Source: Acinetobacter calcoaceticus
Lineage (GTDB): Bacteria > Pseudomonadota > Gammaproteobacteria > Pseudomonadales > Moraxellaceae
Reading direction: 5' to 3'
Length of the DNA stretch: 64,000 bases
Assembly: GCF_900520355.1 (NCBI RefSeq)
Contig: NZ_LS999521.1
Location: 1,984,001 to 2,048,000, forward strand
This document shows, in pieces, positions 53,359-62,737 of the stretch. Each line of letters begins with the position of its first letter. The first letter of the stretch is position 1. Below the pieces are notes generated by a model. It searched no databases, was not told where the DNA came from, and saw only the letters and a list, made by a program, of their open reading frames with translations. The translations under genes and the position numbers were made by a program.

Positions 53359-54378
53359 CTAAGCCTCCAATGTTTTTCGTACAGCTTGCTCAATACGCTC
53401 TACACTTGGAATCCATTCTTTTTCTAAAACTGGTGAGAATGGAACAGGCGTATGTGGTGGCGTTACGAGCTCAATAGGCGCTTTTAAATAATGGAAACCT
53501 TTTTGTGCAATTAGGGCAGCAATATCATGTCCGAAGCCACAGCGCGCCGCTGACTCATCTACAATCACAACACGCCCAGTTGAAGCGACTGATTCCAAAA
53601 TCCCTTCTTCATCAAGTGGAGAAATTGTTCGAGGGTCCACCACTTCAACCGAAATACCATCTTTTGACAGTTTGTCTGCTACTTCATTAGCACGATGGAC
53701 CATCAAACCTAAAGCAATAATAGTTACGTCCGTACCTTCTCGGGTGTAATTCGCAACTCCAAAAGGAATGGTATAGGCTTCATCTGGAACGTCACCTTTA
53801 ATGTCATAGAGCATTTTATGTTCACAGAACACGACAGGATCGTCATCTCGAATTGCTTGAATTAATAGCCCTTTCACGTCGTATGGACTAGATGGAACCA
53901 CAACTTTTAAGCCCGGAACCGCGGCAAATACGTTATAAGGTGATTGAGAATGCTGAGCTGCTGCAGAAAAACCCGCGCCAATCATGCCGCGGACAACCAT
54001 TGGCGCTTTTGCTTTGCCACCAAACATATAACGGAATTTAGCGGCTTGGTTATAGAGCATGTCATGGCACACGCCGTAGAAATCCATAAACATTAGATCG
54101 GCAACAGGACGTAAACCTGTTGCAGCAGCACCAGCCGCCATACCAATAATTGCTGATTCGGTAATCGGGGTATCAATAACACGTTCCGAGCCAAACTCTG
54201 TCCACAAACCTTTGGTTACACCCAGTACACCACCAAAGCCTTCAAGCTGGTTATCTTCGGTATTTTTACCGCCATGTCCACCACGCACATCTTCCCCCAC
54301 AACAAACACAGTGGGGTCACGGCGCATTTCTGATTCAATGGCTTCTTTAATTGCATTACGAAAACTTTTATTTGGCAT
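53359..54378 (-). CDS. acoB: Acetoin:DCPIP oxidoreductase / acetoin dehydrogenase E1 beta subunit
   Basis: 339 residues, the expected length. The transketolase-like pyrimidine domain (VVGEDVRGGHGGKNTEDNQLEG, PITESAIIGMAAGAAATGLRPVAD) is followed by the C-terminal domain. The ATG at 54378 has GGAAT about 8 bases upstream; the longer frame to 54477 would overlap acoA. With acoA it cleaves acetoin to acetaldehyde and an acetyl group on E2. Its stop is 1 bp from the acoC start. Confidence 0.93.
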   Translation of the reverse strand: MPNKSFRNAIKEAIESEMRRDPTVFVVGEDVRGGHGGKNTEDNQLEGFGGVLGVTKGLWTEFGSERVIDTPITESAIIGMAAGAAATGLRPVADLMFMDFYGVCHDMLYNQAAKFRYMFGGKAKAPMVVRGMIGAGFSAAAQHSQSPYNVFAAVPGLKVVVPSSPYDVKGLLIQAIRDDDPVVFCEHKMLYDIKGDVPDEAYTIPFGVANYTREGTDVTIIALGLMVHRANEVADKLSKDGISVEVVDPRTISPLDEEGILESVASTGRVVIVDESAARCGFGHDIAALIAQKGFHYLKAPIELVTPPHTPVPFSPVLEKEWIPSVERIEQAVRKTLEA

Positions 54379-54391
54379 CTTTACTATTCCT

Positions 54392-55354
54392 TTAGTAAGA
54401 GACATAGACGTCGGTAAGGAGTTGTTCTGGTTGTGGGTATGCCGCAGCACGAGCTTTAGCAACTGCATCATCGACATTTGCCTTAGAGGCTGTATCTATC
54501 TCGTCTAGCTTGGCTTCATCAATTTTGCCTTTGACTTTTTCTCGGAAAATTTTCAAAGGATCTTTATTTTCTTTAATGAAATCGACTTCTTCTTTAGAAC
54601 GAATCAAGCCAGGATCACCTTCGAAGTGTCCATAAAAACGGTTAGTAATGGTTTCTATAACGCTTGGGCCTTCACCACAGCGCGCACGTTCAATAGCAGT
54701 TTGAGCCGCTTCATATACAGCAAAGAAATCGCTACCATCGACTTTAACTGCCGGCAAACCGAAACCTGCCGCACGGCCCGCAATGTCTTTACTTCCTACC
54801 GCGTAGTCATGGCCTGTCCCCTCACCAAACCCGTTATTCTCAAAGACAAAAATCACAGGAAGCTTAAGTACAACAGCCATGTTCATTGCTTCAAAAGTAA
54901 GACCTTGGTTTGAACCGCCGTCACCGGTAAAAGAAAGCCCGACACCACCAGTTTTTAAGGTTTTAGCTGTTAGCGCTGCACCAATTGCCAAAGGAGGCCC
55001 ACCACCCACAATCCCGTTGGCTCCGAGCATGCCTTTATCTAAATCGGCAATATGCATAGAACCGCCTTTTCCTCGGCAAAGTCCGTCATCTTTACCGAAA
55101 ATTTCCAGCATCATGCCGTGAATGTCACAGCCTTTGGCAATACAGTGCCCATGACCACGATGGGTTGAAGTGATATAGTCTTTATCTGTTAAATTTTCAC
55201 AAATACCGACTGCCACAGCCTCTTCACCACTATATAAGTGAATAAAGCCGGGAATATCACCATTGGTATTTTCTTCGTGAAGTCGATCTTCAAATTCACG
55301 AATATCACGCATACGTTTATATGCTGCGAGTAATTGCTCTTCCGTTAATTGCAT
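54392..55354 (-). CDS. acoA: Acetoin dehydrogenase E1 alpha subunit
   Basis: 320 residues with the thiamine diphosphate motif GDGGSNQGLTFEAMNMA...NN (about 160-192), the STHRGHGHCIAKG block and IHLYSGEEAVAVG near the start. It decarboxylates/cleaves acetoin with acoB. First gene of the aco operon; the divergent lipA starts 360 bp away. Distinct from pyruvate dehydrogenase E1 alpha by its gene context and length. Confidence 0.93.
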   Translation of the reverse strand: MQLTEEQLLAAYKRMRDIREFEDRLHEENTNGDIPGFIHLYSGEEAVAVGICENLTDKDYITSTHRGHGHCIAKGCDIHGMMLEIFGKDDGLCRGKGGSMHIADLDKGMLGANGIVGGGPPLAIGAALTAKTLKTGGVGLSFTGDGGSNQGLTFEAMNMAVVLKLPVIFVFENNGFGEGTGHDYAVGSKDIAGRAAGFGLPAVKVDGSDFFAVYEAAQTAIERARCGEGPSVIETITNRFYGHFEGDPGLIRSKEEVDFIKENKDPLKIFREKVKGKIDEAKLDEIDTASKANVDDAVAKARAAAYPQPEQLLTDVYVSY

Positions 55355-55714
55355 ATCCTTTTCCTTTATTATCTTGATTTTAAAAAATCAACCAAGTTTC
55401 AAGCGAAAATGCTAGTTCGCTATAAATAATTAAACTCAAAATCAACAATCAATCTATTAGACTAAAAAGTTTTTAATTAAAATAATTCCAATTAAACCAT
55501 TAATTTCAAAAACTTAACCATTGAAAATATTTTTTGAATTTTTTTATATTTTTCATTTAGTTGTAAAACAAACCTTTAACCAACCTTTATTATTTTATAA
55601 TACTCGCCACACTCTGTATTTATAATTAATTGCAATTTATTAAAATGATTTTAATAGGACTTTAATTTTAAAAATCAGAGTTTAATTAAGTTTTAAAAAA
55701 ATGGAATTAATAAT
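55355..55714. other. 360-bp divergent acoA/lipA intergenic region
   Basis: Very AT-rich, no gene. It must hold both promoters. I looked for a sigma-54 -24/-12 motif and found no convincing one, in keeping with a local regulator that lacks the sigma-54 AAA+ module. Confidence 0.5.
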
Positions 55715-56701
55715 ATGGATTTTAAAAGACAAGTAGAAACTGGTATTAAATTAAGAGGTGCTGATAAAGTATCTCGTATTCCCATTAAGGTTATACCTAC
55801 ACAAGATTTACCAACTAAACCTGAGTGGATTAGAGCAAAAATTACAGATTTTGAAGAAATTAAACGTATTAAAAATCTGTTGCGTCAGCAAAAGTTACAT
55901 AGCGTTTGTGAAGAGGCTGCATGTCCAAATTTACCGGAATGCTTTGGCGCCGGTACAGCAACATTTATGATTATGGGTGATATCTGCACCAGACGTTGCC
56001 CATTCTGTGATGTCGCTCATGGTCGCCCAAAACCTTTAGATGAAAATGAACCTAAACATTTGGCTGAAACGGTCGCTAACCTAAACTTAAAATATGTAGT
56101 GATTACCTCTGTAGACCGTGATGATCTACACGATGGTGGAGCTGCACATTTTGTAAAATGTATTGAAGAGATCAGAAAGCGCTGTCCAGAAACCCTAATT
56201 GAAATTTTGGTCCCCGATTTTCGTGGTCGTTTAGAGACAGCCCTTTCGACTTTGAGCTTATCTCCTCCAGATGTGTTTAATCACAATATAGAAACTGTTC
56301 CACGTTTATATAAAGCCATGCGCCCTGGCTCAGACTATCAACATTCGTTAGAGTTATTAAAACGCTTTAAAACCTATTGTCCCGATATCAAAACCAAATC
56401 TGGTTTAATGGTTGGATTAGGAGAAATCGAGGCAGAAGTGCTTGCCCTACTGAACGATTTGAAAGACTATCAAGTTGACCTTGTGACCATTGGGCAATAT
56501 CTTCAACCTTCAAAATCACATGCACCTATTCACCGATTTGTAAATTTACAAGAATTTGAAAGATACACTCTGCATGGTAAACGACTAGGTTTTAAAAATA
56601 TTTGGAGTGCCCCTATGGTCCGTTCTAGCTACTTTGCTGACCGACAATATTTTGGAGAAACTGTACCAAAACCTTTTAGTCGACAAGATGTCTTATCTTA
56701 A
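55715..56701 (+). CDS. lipA: Lipoyl synthase linked to the acetoin operon
   Basis: 328 residues. The radical-SAM cluster motif Cys-x3-Cys-x2-Cys (ICTRRCPFC) is at about 91-98, and the auxiliary cluster cysteines are in [12 protein letters not shown] at about 66-77, both required by LipA. It inserts sulfur into octanoyl groups, producing the lipoyl arms of E2. GGA stands about 10 bases before the ATG. Divergent from the aco operon, it probably serves acoC; a housekeeping lipA is expected elsewhere. Confidence 0.92.
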   Translation: MDFKRQVETGIKLRGADKVSRIPIKVIPTQDLPTKPEWIRAKITDFEEIKRIKNLLRQQKLHSVCEEAACPNLPECFGAGTATFMIMGDICTRRCPFCDVAHGRPKPLDENEPKHLAETVANLNLKYVVITSVDRDDLHDGGAAHFVKCIEEIRKRCPETLIEILVPDFRGRLETALSTLSLSPPDVFNHNIETVPRLYKAMRPGSDYQHSLELLKRFKTYCPDIKTKSGLMVGLGEIEAEVLALLNDLKDYQVDLVTIGQYLQPSKSHAPIHRFVNLQEFERYTLHGKRLGFKNIWSAPMVRSSYFADRQYFGETVPKPFSRQDVLS

Positions 56702-56857
56702 GGATCAGGTAATTAACAAAACTTATCCAATAGGCTAATGGTCAACCCTTTTAAAATTATTTAAGGTAAGGAGACAACTAGGAAATAGTCACAATAAAAA
56801 AGTTATAACTGTTGAGCGGCTACGGATACGCCATTTCAATGATAAAGGAATTTCGAT

Positions 56858-57997
56858 ATGGATATGTCAGAACAATTATCATCGCCTTTTATGGATAATA
56901 CTCCGTCCTTCTTTCGGCCGGAAAAGTCATCTCATGCTCAATATTTAGGAAAAAAGCCATCAGTTGACCTTGAAGCAGCTCCTATATTTGACTTAAGTGA
57001 AGAATGGGAACATTCATTATTCGGACGTTCTATTCATGAGTGTCACCGAAACTTAATGCACATTGCCGAAGATGCTGATATGGCAATTGGTGTGACAGAT
57101 CCTCATGGCACTCTGCTATGGACATGGAGTAGTCATCCTATGCGTTCATCGGCAGAGCAAGTTCATTTTGTTGAAGGCGGCCAGTGGTCTACTCAAGCAG
57201 TTGGGCAAAATGCCATTGGTTTAGCATTAAATACTCATTCAGCTAACTGCGTTTACTCACATGAAAACCAAATGAATAGTGTTAGAGATTGGGTCTGTTA
57301 CGCTGCACCGATTACCGACACGCAGACAGGCCAATTTTATGGGATTATGAATTTGTCTACAAAATCTCATAAGCATAACTCGTTAGGTCTTTTGGCAGTT
57401 GAACGCTGTGCTGACATTGTTAAACAAGCGATTCAGCTTCACCAAAAAAATATTTTATACATTAAGGCTTTCGGCACTCCAAAGATTCAATATAACCAAT
57501 GCAGCCTGACATTAACTCAACGTCAAATTGAGATTCTGTGCATTCTGACACTATGCCCAGAAGGTATTAACCTTGAAGAATTACACTATGCTTTATATGG
57601 TGATCGGCCAGTAAGTACCACGACGTTAAAAGCAGAACTTTCACAACTCAGAAACTTAATTCCCGATGTGATCGAGTCTCGTCCATATCGACTTAACTGT
57701 GAAATTCAATGTGATTTTTTAATGGCAGAACAAGCATTAAACCTAGGCTTCACAGCAACAACATTAACTCTTTATCGGGGGAGTTTTTTAGCTAAATCAG
57801 AAAGTCCATTTTTATGTGCATGGAGAGACTGTTTCGACGCTCGTTTAAGCCATGTAATTTATCAAATTGAAGATGTCGATCAGTTATTACGTGTTGTAGG
57901 CCGAGTCCCAGACCGTGTAGATGCAGTAGAGCGTTTGCTTGAGTTATTACCTGAAGACACGCCTTATCGAGCAAAACTTTTAAAATTACTTGAATAA
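56858..57997 (+). CDS. GAF-domain regulator of the acetoin locus, winged-helix C-terminus
   Basis: 379 residues. The middle (about 70-200) is an AcoR-like GAF sensor (ADMAIGVTDPHGTLLWTW and QAVGQNAIGLAL, and CYAAPITD). Unlike AcoR it has no AAA+ sigma-54 module: residues about 205-300 read as a winged helix (LTLTQRQIEILCILTLCPEGINLEELHYALYGD), then a helical C-terminal region. AAGGA stands 9 bases before the ATG. It is the likely acetoin regulator; how it contacts RNA polymerase is unclear. Confidence 0.78.
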   Translation: MDMSEQLSSPFMDNTPSFFRPEKSSHAQYLGKKPSVDLEAAPIFDLSEEWEHSLFGRSIHECHRNLMHIAEDADMAIGVTDPHGTLLWTWSSHPMRSSAEQVHFVEGGQWSTQAVGQNAIGLALNTHSANCVYSHENQMNSVRDWVCYAAPITDTQTGQFYGIMNLSTKSHKHNSLGLLAVERCADIVKQAIQLHQKNILYIKAFGTPKIQYNQCSLTLTQRQIEILCILTLCPEGINLEELHYALYGDRPVSTTTLKAELSQLRNLIPDVIESRPYRLNCEIQCDFLMAEQALNLGFTATTLTLYRGSFLAKSESPFLCAWRDCFDARLSHVIYQIEDVDQLLRVVGRVPDRVDAVERLLELLPEDTPYRAKLLKLLE

Positions 57998-58006
57998 ATA
58001 TAAAAA

Positions 58007-58038
58007 AGGGAAATACACATAGATATTTCCCTTCTTTT
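58007..58038. terminator. Terminator between the GAF regulator and the TenA-like gene
   Basis: Nine-bp stem AGGGAAATA/TATTTCCCT (58007-58015 with 58024-58032), 8-base loop and T-rich tail; A tract on the other side. Confidence 0.85.
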
Positions 58039-58048
58039 TAAGGTGAGA

Positions 58049-58801
58049 TCAAGCAGAGGCTTGAAGCTGTACCTTATAGCAATCATCCAAGGCTAATTCA
58101 TAATAGCGTAGCCCTTCTTCGGCCGCATGAAATGCTTTTTTCTGCCAGTCAGAACGATCATTGCACAACCGTTTAATCAGCTCCATAGCCTCGTAAGGAT
58201 GTAAATCATCATAGTGAGCATGCGCACGCAACCAAGCTAAAGAACGTTTATTAATAGACACTTGCGGGTGATCGGTATAGGTGTGAATACCTTTGTATAC
58301 TTGAATAGACCAATCCCCTGTCGCCCATTCAATTGCAAGATTTGTTGCAGCAAGACATTCCGCCAAATTACCACGGTGGCTCATATTCCATAAAAAATGA
58401 TTCACCGCATTCATCGCAGCTGGCGGTCGTACATGGTCGAGTTCATCAAGAGTTAAGCCAAAACCTCCAGCCCAATCGCGATACCATTGTAAATGTCGCT
58501 CTTCTACCTTGATATTTTGAATTAACCAATCTCGTGCTTCTGTAACCCCAGGTTCAGAAAACCCCGTTGCTTTGGCTAATGCTCCAGCCATGTATGACGG
58601 GAAATGGGCAACCAATGGATAAAAGTTAAGTAAGGCATAGCGAAAACTATCTAGGCTCAATCCCCCATTGGCCATTTCCGTAAAAAACGGATGTTTACTT
58701 ACTCGTTCTTTCACTGGTAGCAGATCATCCCAGAACTGCTGTGACCATTCATTATGCGGCGTAATTTCTAAATGCATTCCATATTGATTTAGAGCAGTCA
58801 T
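58049..58801 (-). CDS. Heme-oxygenase-like (TenA/PqqC-type) metalloenzyme, possibly diiron
   Basis: 250 residues, an all-helical HO-like fold. Possible metal ligands: Glu100 or Glu101 and His103 (EERHLQWYRDW), Glu158 (AIEWATGDW), and His194-x3-Asp198-x2-His201 (HAHYDDLH). The last pattern is the one seen in diiron CADD-type proteins of the superfamily, which can form p-aminobenzoate. It is the reason to call this a probable iron-containing redox enzyme rather than a thiaminase. Convergent with the acetoin regulator; biological role unknown. Confidence 0.75.
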   Translation of the reverse strand: MTALNQYGMHLEITPHNEWSQQFWDDLLPVKERVSKHPFFTEMANGGLSLDSFRYALLNFYPLVAHFPSYMAGALAKATGFSEPGVTEARDWLIQNIKVEERHLQWYRDWAGGFGLTLDELDHVRPPAAMNAVNHFLWNMSHRGNLAECLAATNLAIEWATGDWSIQVYKGIHTYTDHPQVSINKRSLAWLRAHAHYDDLHPYEAMELIKRLCNDRSDWQKKAFHAAEEGLRYYELALDDCYKVQLQASA

Positions 58802-59120
58802 TGCTAATTTTCCTATTTATATGACAGCAATCATCTGTATTTCACGCTATAAGTCTATCCGAAAATGATAAAGATACAATCGTTAATCGACCATTTGTAA
58901 CTTTTTTCGATGGATTGTGAATCTTTAGATACTTACTACGCTAATCATTGAAATGTCGTGATTTTTATCACATTTAACATAGATAAAAATCATTACTTTT
59001 TTAAAAAAACTGTATTATTATTTTGAATAAACCACACATTATATAATCAATATTTTTAGATGGAACTTTACTAAAATAAGTCTCATTTCATGACAACTTC
59101 CAATATAGTGAGCATTAATT
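58802..59120. other. 319-bp divergent intergenic region
   Basis: No gene. It contains a CRP-like palindrome at 58957-58972, 149 bp before the diguanylate cyclase start and 156 bp before the TenA-like start. Confidence 0.5.
58957..58972. promoter_or_regulatory. CRP/Vfr-like palindrome between the TenA-like and diguanylate cyclase genes
   Basis: CGTGA-TTTTTA-TCACA differs from the perfect CRP consensus at one base. The placement upstream of the diguanylate cyclase suggests cAMP-linked control of c-di-GMP synthesis, tentatively. Confidence 0.5.
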
Positions 59121-60350
59121 ATGAAGTTGCAAGGTTCCAATATATTGGGACAGGAACAAATAGATTTATTAACCACACGAGGCTTAAACTTCGTTTGGTT
59201 CCCAAAGCAGCTTGAAACGATCTATCGTTCTCAATACCAAAATGGTGCTGCCTATGAGTTTCGCTATAGAGCTCCTATTATTTTAATATTATATATATTT
59301 TTAAGCTTTGGTATATATCAAGTTTTACCAACTGAACAAGTTTTATCCTGGTTTAGCTATTATTCATGGGTCGGTGTAATAATTACTATTGCTTGGGTTT
59401 TATCATTTATTAAAAAATTAAATCAGTATTTTGATTATTATGTAGGAATTGGTTCAGCTTTAGCTGTTGCGATTACTTTTATTTTAATTAACGTCATTGA
59501 AAATGGACAAGATAATGTTCTTTTTCATGCAGCAATGATGTATGCCATTGTGATTATTTATGGTGCTGTAGGTATGCGCTTTTATACCGCCATATTTGCT
59601 GGATGGATGGGAGGACTTGTTGGAATTCTGGCAAGTAACTACTTAAATGGGGTGATCGACTGGACCTTTTTGAACCGCACTTACACCTTTAGTAGTTTTT
59701 TGGGAATGACCCTTGCCTATGCAACTGACCGTCAACATCGAGAAAACTACTTACAAAACTGTATGATTGAGCTGAATCGTATTGAATTGATGCAACAAGC
59801 ACAGCAACTCTCATTACTTTCACAACAGGATGCTCTCACTGGTCTAGCCAATCGGCGCTATTTAGATGAAACGTTGGATAACGAATGGCGCCGTGCTTTA
59901 CGTCATGAAACCCCGCTTACTATCATGATGGTCGATATTGATTACTTTAAGTCATATAACGATACATTAGGTCATCTAAAGGGCGATGAATGCTTAAAAG
60001 AAATCGCAATTGCTATTTCTTCTATTGCTGCTCGTAGCGGTGATCTGGTTGCTCGTTATGGCGGAGAAGAGTTTTTACTTTTGTTTCCAATGACAAATAC
60101 TCAGCAAGCCTTGATCCAAGTTGAACGATTGATGAGCGCCATTAATAAAATCGCTATTGAGCATCCATCTAGCAGTGTTTCTGGGTCTGTAACAATTAGT
60201 GTAGGTGTTGCCACCACGATTCCACGTTTAAATGATTCAATTTCAGCTTTTGTTGCACGTGCCGATCATGCATTGTATAAAGCCAAAACTAATGGCCGTA
60301 ATCAATATAAAATTGCTGTAAACGAAGAACAAATTGTAGATTTAACTTAA
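59121..60350 (+). CDS. Membrane-anchored diguanylate cyclase
   Basis: 409 residues. The N-terminal half has about six membrane helices (residues 50-210). A GGDEF domain fills the C-terminus: GGEEF near 314, so it is probably active, and the inhibitory I-site RSGD is 5 residues upstream, giving product feedback. It makes c-di-GMP, which promotes biofilm. The signal sensed by the membrane domain is unknown. ATG at 59121 has no strong ribosome site, AGTGAG about 8-10 bases upstream at best. Confidence 0.88.
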   Translation: MKLQGSNILGQEQIDLLTTRGLNFVWFPKQLETIYRSQYQNGAAYEFRYRAPIILILYIFLSFGIYQVLPTEQVLSWFSYYSWVGVIITIAWVLSFIKKLNQYFDYYVGIGSALAVAITFILINVIENGQDNVLFHAAMMYAIVIIYGAVGMRFYTAIFAGWMGGLVGILASNYLNGVIDWTFLNRTYTFSSFLGMTLAYATDRQHRENYLQNCMIELNRIELMQQAQQLSLLSQQDALTGLANRRYLDETLDNEWRRALRHETPLTIMMVDIDYFKSYNDTLGHLKGDECLKEIAIAISSIAARSGDLVARYGGEEFLLLFPMTNTQQALIQVERLMSAINKIAIEHPSSSVSGSVTISVGVATTIPRLNDSISAFVARADHALYKAKTNGRNQYKIAVNEEQIVDLT

Positions 60351-60573
60351 AAATTCAGGCTTTTATAGTTTCTTTTTTAATTAAAATGAATAGAAATAAA
60401 CAATTAGCTTTCCCATCCGTGGCAAAGCTAAAATGTAATTTAGAACAAATACGTACAAAAACCTCTTTTATTTAAACTTAATAAATTTACCGGCCTTCAA
60501 TACATTAATATTCAATTTCTAGATAATAAAAATGATAGCTACAGCTAATTTAGTATAAAAAAATTCCACTTCA

Positions 60574-61299
60574 TTAGAGTTCACCTTTTAACCTTTTCCA
60601 AAATTTAATTAAAAAATAAAATAATGAATTTTGTTCTATTCTTTGCGGCACATTGGAAATGGCTTCAGCTGAAAATGGTAAAATCGAAACAATATTCTCA
60701 TGTATTGTTTCATAATTTGGATAGGCTTCTTTTTTTATTATTTCTATAATTTTTTGTATTTCATCAAGAGATAAATTTAAAAATCTCTTAATTTCTTGAG
60801 CCGTTTTTGACTCAATAGATAATAAAGCACAAACTCTAGTGACATTAACAATCTGTTCTGCATGAATATTTTTAAAGTTTGGATAACAAATAAGCTTATA
60901 AATAATTTTTGTCTCTAAATGTTCTTTAGATACTATATTCTCATTATTTATTATACGTTCTTGATGACTTATTTTGAAATATTCATTCTTCTCAATATCT
61001 TGTAAAATATTTAGAAGTTCCTGATATCTTATTGGTCTCTTCAAACCATACTGATAACCTTTTAAAAGCTCAGGGTTATTACTTAATACGATCTTAATTT
61101 TTTTAGGAATAAGTATATTGGTATAACCACTATCTAAATCAATAATATGTATATCTGGATTGTTTTCACTGTATATCCAATTCCCCAAAAGATGAGATGA
61201 CAAAGATAAGTCATGAATAACTTTTATCATTGCCTCTAAATTTTTAGGCAATAGCCTATCCTTTGACATACAGCCAATTCTATATGTGCTCTGATTCAT
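60574..61299 (-). CDS. Unrecognised protein with a receiver-like N-terminal domain
   Basis: 241 residues from the ATG at 61299, which has GGGGA 8 bases upstream; the longer frame to 61464 adds a Phe/Lys-rich stretch that is probably untranslated. The first ~105 residues alternate strand and helix like a response-regulator receiver, with Ile-Ile-Asp-Leu-Asp (near 53) at the phospho-acceptor region and Lys-Arg-Pro in the place of the conserved lysine. The second half has helices that may form a helix-turn-helix (EIKRFLNLSLDEIQKIIEII). No family recognised. It is convergent with the diguanylate cyclase. Confidence 0.6.
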   Translation of the reverse strand: MNQSTYRIGCMSKDRLLPKNLEAMIKVIHDLSLSSHLLGNWIYSENNPDIHIIDLDSGYTNILIPKKIKIVLSNNPELLKGYQYGLKRPIRYQELLNILQDIEKNEYFKISHQERIINNENIVSKEHLETKIIYKLICYPNFKNIHAEQIVNVTRVCALLSIESKTAQEIKRFLNLSLDEIQKIIEIIKKEAYPNYETIHENIVSILPFSAEAISNVPQRIEQNSLFYFLIKFWKRLKGEL

Positions 61300-61633
61300 T
61301 GATATTTCCCCAATTTCAATGATGACTTTGAAAATTCTTTGTTTAAAGTAATAAAAATTTAAATATGTAATAAACTTATATAAAAGCAATTTGAGTAAAA
61401 TTACCTTTAAGAGATAAATATAAATATTTGGTACAGTAAAAAATTTAACAAGATTAATTGCCAAGCTCTACAGATGAATATACTCAAAAATAAATCGCAG
61501 AATATTATATTTATATAAATATTATAAGACAAGGAAATAATTTAAAATTTAATTAAACTTAATATAATAAAAATTTAAAACCCCATATTTAATTTAAATA
61601 TGGGGTTTCATTTACTCTAATCAAAAATTATGA
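61300..61633. other. 334-bp intergenic region before the hypothetical gene
   Basis: AT-rich; it holds the aroC terminator (61578-61608) and, nearer the hypothetical gene, its promoter. A frame extension upstream of 61299 has an unlikely composition. Confidence 0.45.
61578..61608 (-). terminator. Terminator downstream of aroC
   Basis: A 14-bp stem (61578-61591 with 61595-61608, core CCCCATATTTA) and an ATT loop. A T-rich tail follows on the minus strand, 26 bp after the aroC stop. Confidence 0.88.
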
Positions 61634-62725
61634 CTATGGTTCAATTGGAGAAAATGGTGGAATAACATCTGCATTTTGAGCACGATGACGTAAAAAATGG
61701 TCCATTAAAACAATGGCTAACATTGCCTCTGCAATTGGTGTCGCACGCACACCTACGCAAGGATCATGACGGCCTTTAGTCAAGACATCGGTATCTTCAC
61801 GATTTAAATTAATCGTTTTACCCGGTGTCGTAATGCTTGCTGTTGGTTTTAGTGCAATAGCAACTCGAATGGATTGACCACTTGAGATACCGCCTAAAAT
61901 ACCGCCTGCATGATTCGCTAAAAAGCCATTACTGGTCAATTCATCACGTGTTTCATGACCAAACTGTCCAGCAACTGCAAAACCATCACCAATTTCAACA
62001 CCTTTAACCGCATTAATACTCATCATCGCGTGAGCAATATCAGCATCTAAACGGTCAAAAACAGGTTCGCCCCAACCCACAGGAACTTTTTCAGCTAAAA
62101 TTTCTAGCTTTGCGCCGCAGCTTGTTCCTTGTTCACGTAAAGATGTCACTAAGGCTTCAAAACGTGAAACTGCGTCTACATCACCACAGAAAAATGGATT
62201 ATTCGTAACTTCATTCCAATCCAGTTTTTCAGCAACTTCATTACCAATTTGGGTAACATGTCCACGTATCAAGACACCAAATTTTTCTGCTAAATATTTT
62301 TTAGCAATTGCACCCGCTGCAACACGCATAGCAGTTTCACGAGCACTTGAACGGCCACCGCCACGATAGTCACGGAAACCGTATTTTTGTGTATATGTAT
62401 AATCGGCATGGCCAGGTCTAAAAGTTTGGGCAATATTGCCGTAATCTTTTGATTTCTGATCAGTATTCTCAATCAACAAACCAATTGGCGTACCTGTCGT
62501 TTTACCTTCAAAAACACCTGAAATGATTTTAACTTGATCAGGCTCTTTACGTTGAGTCGCAAATTTAGAAGTACCCGGTTTACGACGGTCAAGGTCTTTT
62601 TGCAAGTCTTCTTCAGACAGCTCAAGGCCCGGTGGCACACCGTCAACAATTGCCATTAAGCCAACGCCATGAGACTCACCGCAAGTAGTTACACGAAAGA
62701 GTTGTCCAATACTATTCCCTGCCAT
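61634..62725 (-). CDS. aroC: Chorismate synthase
   Basis: 363 residues, the usual length. Signatures [18 protein letters not shown] (14-31), [26 protein letters not shown] (118-143) and the C-terminal [17 protein letters not shown] are all present. It makes chorismate from EPSP using reduced FMN, the last step before the aromatic amino-acid branches. It starts 12 bp after the prmB stop. Housekeeping gene with normal composition. Confidence 0.96.
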   Translation of the reverse strand: MAGNSIGQLFRVTTCGESHGVGLMAIVDGVPPGLELSEEDLQKDLDRRKPGTSKFATQRKEPDQVKIISGVFEGKTTGTPIGLLIENTDQKSKDYGNIAQTFRPGHADYTYTQKYGFRDYRGGGRSSARETAMRVAAGAIAKKYLAEKFGVLIRGHVTQIGNEVAEKLDWNEVTNNPFFCGDVDAVSRFEALVTSLREQGTSCGAKLEILAEKVPVGWGEPVFDRLDADIAHAMMSINAVKGVEIGDGFAVAGQFGHETRDELTSNGFLANHAGGILGGISSGQSIRVAIALKPTASITTPGKTINLNREDTDVLTKGRHDPCVGVRATPIAEAMLAIVLMDHFLRHRAQNADVIPPFSPIEP

Positions 62726-62737
62726 ATGCCCAACTCC

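Noticed and set aside
58049..58801. Transcriptional regulator TenA (thiaminase II)
   Set aside because: Lacks the thiaminase Cys motif as far as I can see and instead has the His-x3-Asp-x2-His pattern of iron enzymes.
61300..61464. N-terminal extension of the receiver-like protein
   Set aside because: Composition is Phe/Tyr/Lys-rich from AT-rich DNA; a good ribosome site precedes the ATG at 61299.
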